From the NCBI RefSeq assembly GCF_963169125.1, contig NC_084796.1:210617948-210681947 (forward strand): a stretch of 64,000 bases of DNA, read 5' to 3'. The notes under the pieces were generated by a model. The model ran no database searches. It worked only from the letters and a program-made list of their open reading frames with translations, and was not told the DNA's origin. A program made the position numbers and the translations under genes. Below are positions 59,233 to 64,000 of this stretch, one piece after another. This stretch comes from Humulus lupulus. Taxonomy: Eukaryota; Streptophyta; Magnoliopsida; Rosales; Cannabaceae. The first letter of the stretch is position 1; every line of letters begins with the position of its first letter.

Positions 59233-60629
59233 GGGAAAATAGCGGTGAAAATACCAAATCTTTTAAAACAGTACCACTTATATACCAAAACAAAAAAAGT
59301 GGTGGCAAAAATATCAAATGTTACAATTTGAGTGCACCGTTAATGTTATTCTGTTATCTCTTTTAAATGGTCTATGTGTCATTATTTCATTGGTCAAACT
59401 AGATTTCATTAAAATAAGCATTTGAATATATTTTTTTAAATCAATTAAAATCCTAAAATACTTTTAATAAAAACTTAAAATAAATTAAACAAAACCTAAA
59501 TCAATATAAAACTCAGCTCATAAATAGGAACCCGTGAAAATCAACAATAAAAACAAAGTAGTTTAATTAAAAAAATCTTCATAAGAGAAGATGAAGATCT
59601 ACCTTCTGGGTTTCGGGCAAGACTTGAAGGAGAGAATGAATTGGAGCTTAGGTTGTACGTGCAAAAAATGTGACTTGACTTTTTATGTTTGACTGCTTCT
59701 TCTCAATTTCATTTCTTTTTTTTTCTATTTTTTGGGTCATTAGGAAAACAATAGGTGTTGGTTCTCTGAGTGGGTAGACACTCTAATTGTTGAAGATTAA
59801 AAATTGAGAAAAATATGTAAATCTCTAATGTTGATTCTCTTTGTTTTCCTGTATTTTTCTATGAGGGATCTCACTTTATAATGTATTGGATCTATTTTTG
59901 TACTGGGCTCTTATGAGTTGTAATATATAATTTGGTCTTATATGAGTTTAATGGAAGATGTGATATCTGGTTGACTTTCTCCACTGGTAGTGGCCTTGGT
60001 ATATTTTTGATATCCAATTGTTTTTGTTAACTGATTATCTAAATTGATTATAATTTCCTCAGGAACAGACTATTTAGAATTCAATGGAAAATTTTACCAT
60101 GTTATTTCGTGCATTTTATTTGGTGCAAAAAAACAAATACAAAACACATAGTATCAATGCAATCCATTGAGATTATATACTGCTGATATAACTATCCAAA
60201 TTATAAAAAAAAATTGTTACAAATTAAGTTTTGATAGTGCTGCAATAAACAAGTCTGTTTACCAATATACTGATGCAAATACACCATAAATAAATGTTGC
60301 AAATTCAGCATAATTGCTGTCAAAATAGAACTTCACACAATAAGACTTGTTCCAAAAGACCCATTACACCATAAGTCAGATTCTATCAGCAACACATTGA
60401 TGTAATTACACCAGAATAACTGCGGCAAATTAAGCATAATTGCTGTCAAAATAAAAGTTTAACTTGACCAACAAAATAATGACACGTAGCTTATTTAAAT
60501 GAGATAACAGAATGACATTAACGGGTGCACTCAAATTATAATGTTTAGTACTTTTGCCACCAATTTTTTTGTTTTGGTATATAAGTGGTACCGTTTTAAA
60601 AGAATTAGTATTTTCGCCGCCATTTTCCC
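59233..60629. mobile_element. Non-autonomous Mutator-like element, 1397 bp, in the cyclin gene
   Basis: Terminal inverted repeats of about 165 bp (59233-59397 and 60465-60629) begin GGGAAAAT(A/G)GCGG and are about 85% alike by eye. A perfect 9-bp duplication ATTTATATA flanks the element (59224-59232 and 60630-60638), the hallmark length for Mutator-like elements. No transposase ORF is inside. About 59585-59680 is more GC-rich and exon-like (ACCTTCTGGGTTTCGGGCAA) and could be captured host sequence. It sits in the cyclin intron between the fourth/fifth and sixth exons. Confidence 0.9.
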
Positions 60630-61840
60630 ATTTATATATATACTTGTCAATATAGTATTATATGAAGAAAGAAAAAAAGCCATTATGTACAAAAGAAAGA
60701 CTGATTAAACTTTATTCCAAATTTTCTTCATCAACATTCTTATATCTCCTGCAAACCAAAGTTGGAAGAACCACAATCAGTCTATAGTTTTTTTTTAAAA
60801 CATATTAGTTAAATTAAGGCACAAATTTATTACAATTAAAAAATATATTTATATAAATATATATTTGAAATAAAAGTTATAATTATTAATAGATTTTCAT
60901 ATATCTCTTGTACCTGACAAATGTCATTAAGGTAGGACCACCCAATTCATTATTATCCAATTCCAAAGTCTTACGTATGTTAGCTTCCATCTTCACTACC
61001 TTCACAATATTTTTATAAAACTAAATAAAGTAGTTAACTCATTGGATTAATTTTAACAACCCATATAAACGACCAACCAATTACCTCTTCCACAGTGTAA
61101 GTATGATCCGTTGCATTGCAAAAATATTCAACTTGTGGTGGGATAATCTCGTCATACTTTCTTCTCTCACCACAATATATATATATATAAGAAGAATATT
61201 AACTCATTATTCAATACAATAATTAAGTAATAAAATGTAGTTTCAAAAGAGTTGTGATGAGGCTTACGAGGCTATGATCATTGAGTAAACTCCTAGTAAC
61301 TGAAGCTTTTCGCGATTCAGAATCTTTATTGATAAAAATTTATCAATGAATGAAATGGCAAGAAACAAGTTTCGAGCGATCTCATCCCCATTCCCTTTGC
61401 AATCTCCACCAGCCAATCAACCAAGATTGCTCTCATAACTGGAGTAATATTGCCATTCTCAACTGGCCTCATGTAATCAGGTAGAGGTCTTCTCTTTGGG
61501 TCAACCTTATTAATATGAACCATATATAATTGATAAGGTTGATATAATTATTATACATCAAAACACAAAAAAGAACGACCCATTAATACCTCCATTTCGT
61601 GAAGATACTCATAAAACTCAGAAACGAAAGGAACGCGTTGAGGAACATCCGACGATGTCGTTTCAAGGTCCGACTTCTCTTCCTTTCCGCAACCAGAGGT
61701 GTTCGTCGTTGTCGTCGTAGTGGTTACCTCCTTGATGTTCTTGGGCTCTTCGGGATCGACCCCAGACATTGGACAAGTTGGTGAGTGAGTGAGCCCAAAA
61801 CGACCCGTTTCTTGATCTTGGCGTGGTTGTCTTTCTCAGC

Positions 61841-61848
61841 CTTTATAC
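61841..61848 (-). promoter_or_regulatory. Putative TATA box of the cyclin gene
   Basis: GTATAAAG on the minus strand lies about 72 bp upstream of the ATG at 61769, leaving a leader of roughly 40 nt. Confidence 0.45.
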
Positions 61849-61859
61849 ACAGCTTGCAC

Positions 61860-62863
61860 AACAGAACAAACCTCAACCAACTATGAAATAACGACTAATA
61901 AGAATAGCAAATAATATGTTTTGAATATAATATATATTATAACGGAATTTAAATTATATATATATTGACTTCTCAAATTCCTATTTAATAAAAAAAAATA
62001 TTTTTGATTGAAAATAGTTAAAAGAAAAATCACCAACTAAAAAATGATTAAAGAAGAAAAAAAAAACTAAAAAATTGTTAATATAATAATAAAAAAATAT
62101 TTATTTAATTTTAGAATTAATTTAAGCTATTTTTAAATATTTATATAATTTTAAAAATATTTGTGTTATTTTTTTTAAAAGTTTGGTTTGGGTAGTAAAT
62201 GAGAAATATATTTAACAATTTTGAGTATTTTTGTCTAAAAAAAAAATATTGATTATTTAAATGTTATATTTTAACAATTTTGGTTACTTTTTTCGTCAAA
62301 AAAAAAAAGTTTGGACATTTAAATGTTATATTCTATAAACATTAAGTATTTTTATTGTAAATATCTCTTAAATATATATATATATATATATAAATATATC
62401 TCTTCTATATAAAAAATGTATTGATAACATAAATTATTGGTTTTAACAGTTTTTTATTTTTTTCCGTTAACAGAATATTCTTATATTTAACTATAGATTG
62501 TAAACATGGCTTAAACTTAAATAAATTATTAATTAAACAAATTAAAATATGATATTTTTAAGATATTTTACAATGATAATTATTTAAAAATAATAAAATC
62601 ATATATTTTATAACTTAAATAAAATTTAATTAAACTTAAACTTAATATTATATTAAACATATAGTATATAATATTTTGTTATCACTGCTAAATTCAAAAA
62701 TTAGAAAAAACATAAACTTAAACAAAAATAATTAAATAAATTAATCAAAATAGAATATTTTAAAGATATTTTATGATAATTTAAATAATTAAATCATATT
62801 AATTTAAAAATAATAAAGACATATATATCATTATTTTATCTTATAAATTTGTGTGATAGTTTG
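61860..62863. other. AT-rich intergenic DNA upstream of the cyclin
   Basis: A/T-rich with no open frame or recognisable element. Confidence 0.5.
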
Positions 62864-63024
62864 TGTAACGTCCCAAAAATGATAATTAGGTTTAGTGCCT
62901 TGATTAGCGTGCTGGGAGGGCATAATTAGATATATGTATGTGATTAATTGATTAAATGTGTGACTACGTGGCATACATGGTTTATATGATAATATGAATA
63001 TATATGCATGTTTATGTGTTTTTA
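62864..63024 (+). mobile_element. 5' end of a Tekay-type LTR
   Basis: It starts TGTAACGTCCCAAAAATGATAATTAGG, in common with 9366 (TGTAACGTCTCAAATTACC...TTAGGGCCTTGATTAG). It breaks off at 63025, where another LTR begins. Confidence 0.6.
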
Positions 63025-64000
63025 TGTAACAACCTCCTTTCTTAACATACATATATATTGTAAAAAACAATTTTAACCTGATTACGACAATACTGAAATT
63101 CTGAATTTACAAAAACTTTATTAAACAATACATAAACTAATGTTCATAACTTGAAACCATACAATACCCACAAACTAAATAAAAACGTTATCTTGCATAC
63201 AAATTTTAATACTTTTATAAATAATTTTTCGTGGCGTTACTACACCTTAACGTAGAATTAGAGATGTATCCAACCGATAAATTTAAAAGCTTTATGTAAA
63301 TTACAACGTTTATGAAATACTTTTAAAGATTTATGTAAATTATAAAGTTCACGAAGTACTTTTATGAAATATAAATATAAAATCAAGTTCCTTGTTTATT
63401 TATAAAATAGCATAGCAGAACTCTACTTCCTTCAGGTCAGCCTCATATGTACAGTCATGTTGGCTCCACGTATACTCATCAACAATTTATATTTGGGGCA
63501 TCTTACCTACAATACAAAACATTATCTGATGAGCTAAGACTCAGTAAGCAGAATAACTACCTCATATGCATTAAAATAAACGTGCAACATGTTATGTATT
63601 TTCTTTCTTTCACTTTCCTTTCTTTTGGGCCGTAGAGGATTCTGCTGCCGGCATTACATAGGGAATCACATTCCCACCTGAACATAAACATGATAATAGA
63701 GAATTTCTCCCTCATAAACATTCATTATATAGGGAAGTACATCTCCCTCCTTACATTTTTTTTGGGACGTAGGTCTCCCAAGCAGCACCTCTACTTTAAC
63801 GCTTTCAATAACTTGTTTGTGAACAATAAGCGTGCTTATGCATAAGAAATATAACATTCTTAAAAATAACTTATGCATAACAACATGGCAGGATAACATA
63901 TAAAGCATATAAATGCACATAAAACACATAAAAGGCTTGTATTGTAGATGAGGATTCTACTTACCTTGCGTCTTGATAAAACAACTGAAATTGTTAGCTT
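63025..64000 (-). mobile_element. Partial chromovirus-like LTR, minus orientation
   Basis: It starts TGTAACAACC in plus reading. On the minus strand, CTGCTTACTGAGTCTTAGCTCAT (about 63522-63544) resembles the LTR block around 55390-55440. It includes short self-complementary repeats (GGGAATCACATTCCC at 63661-63675; GGGAAGTACATCTCCC at 63732-63747). The other end is outside the window, so orientation and family are tentative. Confidence 0.45.

Larger units (their letters stand above)
58745..61769 (-). pseudogene. A3-type cyclin gene, disrupted
   Basis: Exons on the minus strand: 61769-61590, 61505-61268, 61160-61085, 60999-60914, a doubtful 60748-60711, 59186-59037, and 58906 to TAA 58745-58747. 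The first exons give FYEYLHEME-VDPKRRPLPDYM and the cyclin-box signature MRAILVDWLVEIA. Then come SFIDKFLS, KYDEIIPPQVEYFC, VVKMEANI, FLPSLVGASVIFLAR, HPW, and YSRYKPPELKECV, the order of plant CYCA3 (N- then C-terminal cyclin folds). A-type cyclins activate cyclin-dependent kinases in S/G2. Lesions: exon 2 is 238 bp where splice phases need 3n+2, a one-base loss near 61385-61400; the small fifth exon has an in-frame TAA and wrong phase; the C-terminus ends about 25 residues early in (TA)n. It is probably a pseudogene, or an assembly error plus divergence. Confidence 0.82.

Noticed and set aside
1..64000. Species assignment
   Set aside because: Transposon lineages and the cyclin fit many eudicots; nothing here is diagnostic.

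Overview
This window is intergenic DNA from a plant nuclear genome, almost certainly a eudicot. It is AT-rich and packed with nested LTR retrotransposons and DNA transposons of plant lineages (Tat, Tekay, Reina and Athila-like Ty3/Gypsy; Copia-like LTRs; CACTA; Mutator-like). I cannot name the species from sequence alone. The only host gene I recognise is an A3-type cyclin on the minus strand (58745-61769), which is broken. I saw no tRNA, rRNA or CRISPR.

Layout. (1) 1-9811: a Tat-type LTR split by a Copia-like solo LTR, the end of a Tekay chromovirus LTR, the 3' half of an Athila-like element, then decayed Tekay pol. One part of that pol is on the minus strand and the next on the plus strand. 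(2) A Tekay 3' LTR starts at 9366. It is split by a 38.2-kb CACTA compound insertion (9812-48037; ends CACTACTACAAAA, target duplication ATT) and by a young Athila-like element (49668-55280; target duplication CTAGG), and ends at 55821. (3) Inside the CACTA sit three minus-strand LTR elements with matching target duplications: Tat element 1 (10613-22316), Tat element 2 (23751-37382) and a Reina-type chromovirus (39315-46990). The Reina element itself holds two solo LTRs. (4) 55822-57730 is a diffuse remnant. (5) 57744-61850 holds a small duplicated ORF-like segment and the cyclin gene, one intron of which contains a 1397-bp Mutator-like element. (6) 62864-64000 holds two partial chromovirus-like LTRs.

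Gene organisation. Each Tat element has gag-pol on the minus strand and a second, intron-containing gene on the plus strand, running from just inside the 3' LTR toward the 3' end of pol. Each of these antisense genes has its own TATA box, a plant gypsy-type transposon domain and a coiled-coil end. In element 1 the antisense gene is open for 718 codons over four exons with consistent splice phases, while gag-pol carries many stops. Between the convergent genes, both elements hold tandem stem-loop units: two in element 1 and about 14 in element 2. The young Athila-like element has lost pol but keeps one 334-codon ORF with a Gag-derived segment.

Most promising leads: the antisense genes and their hairpin spacers, the near-identical-LTR non-autonomous Athila-like element with its ORF, and the cyclin gene traced exon by exon with its Mutator insertion.
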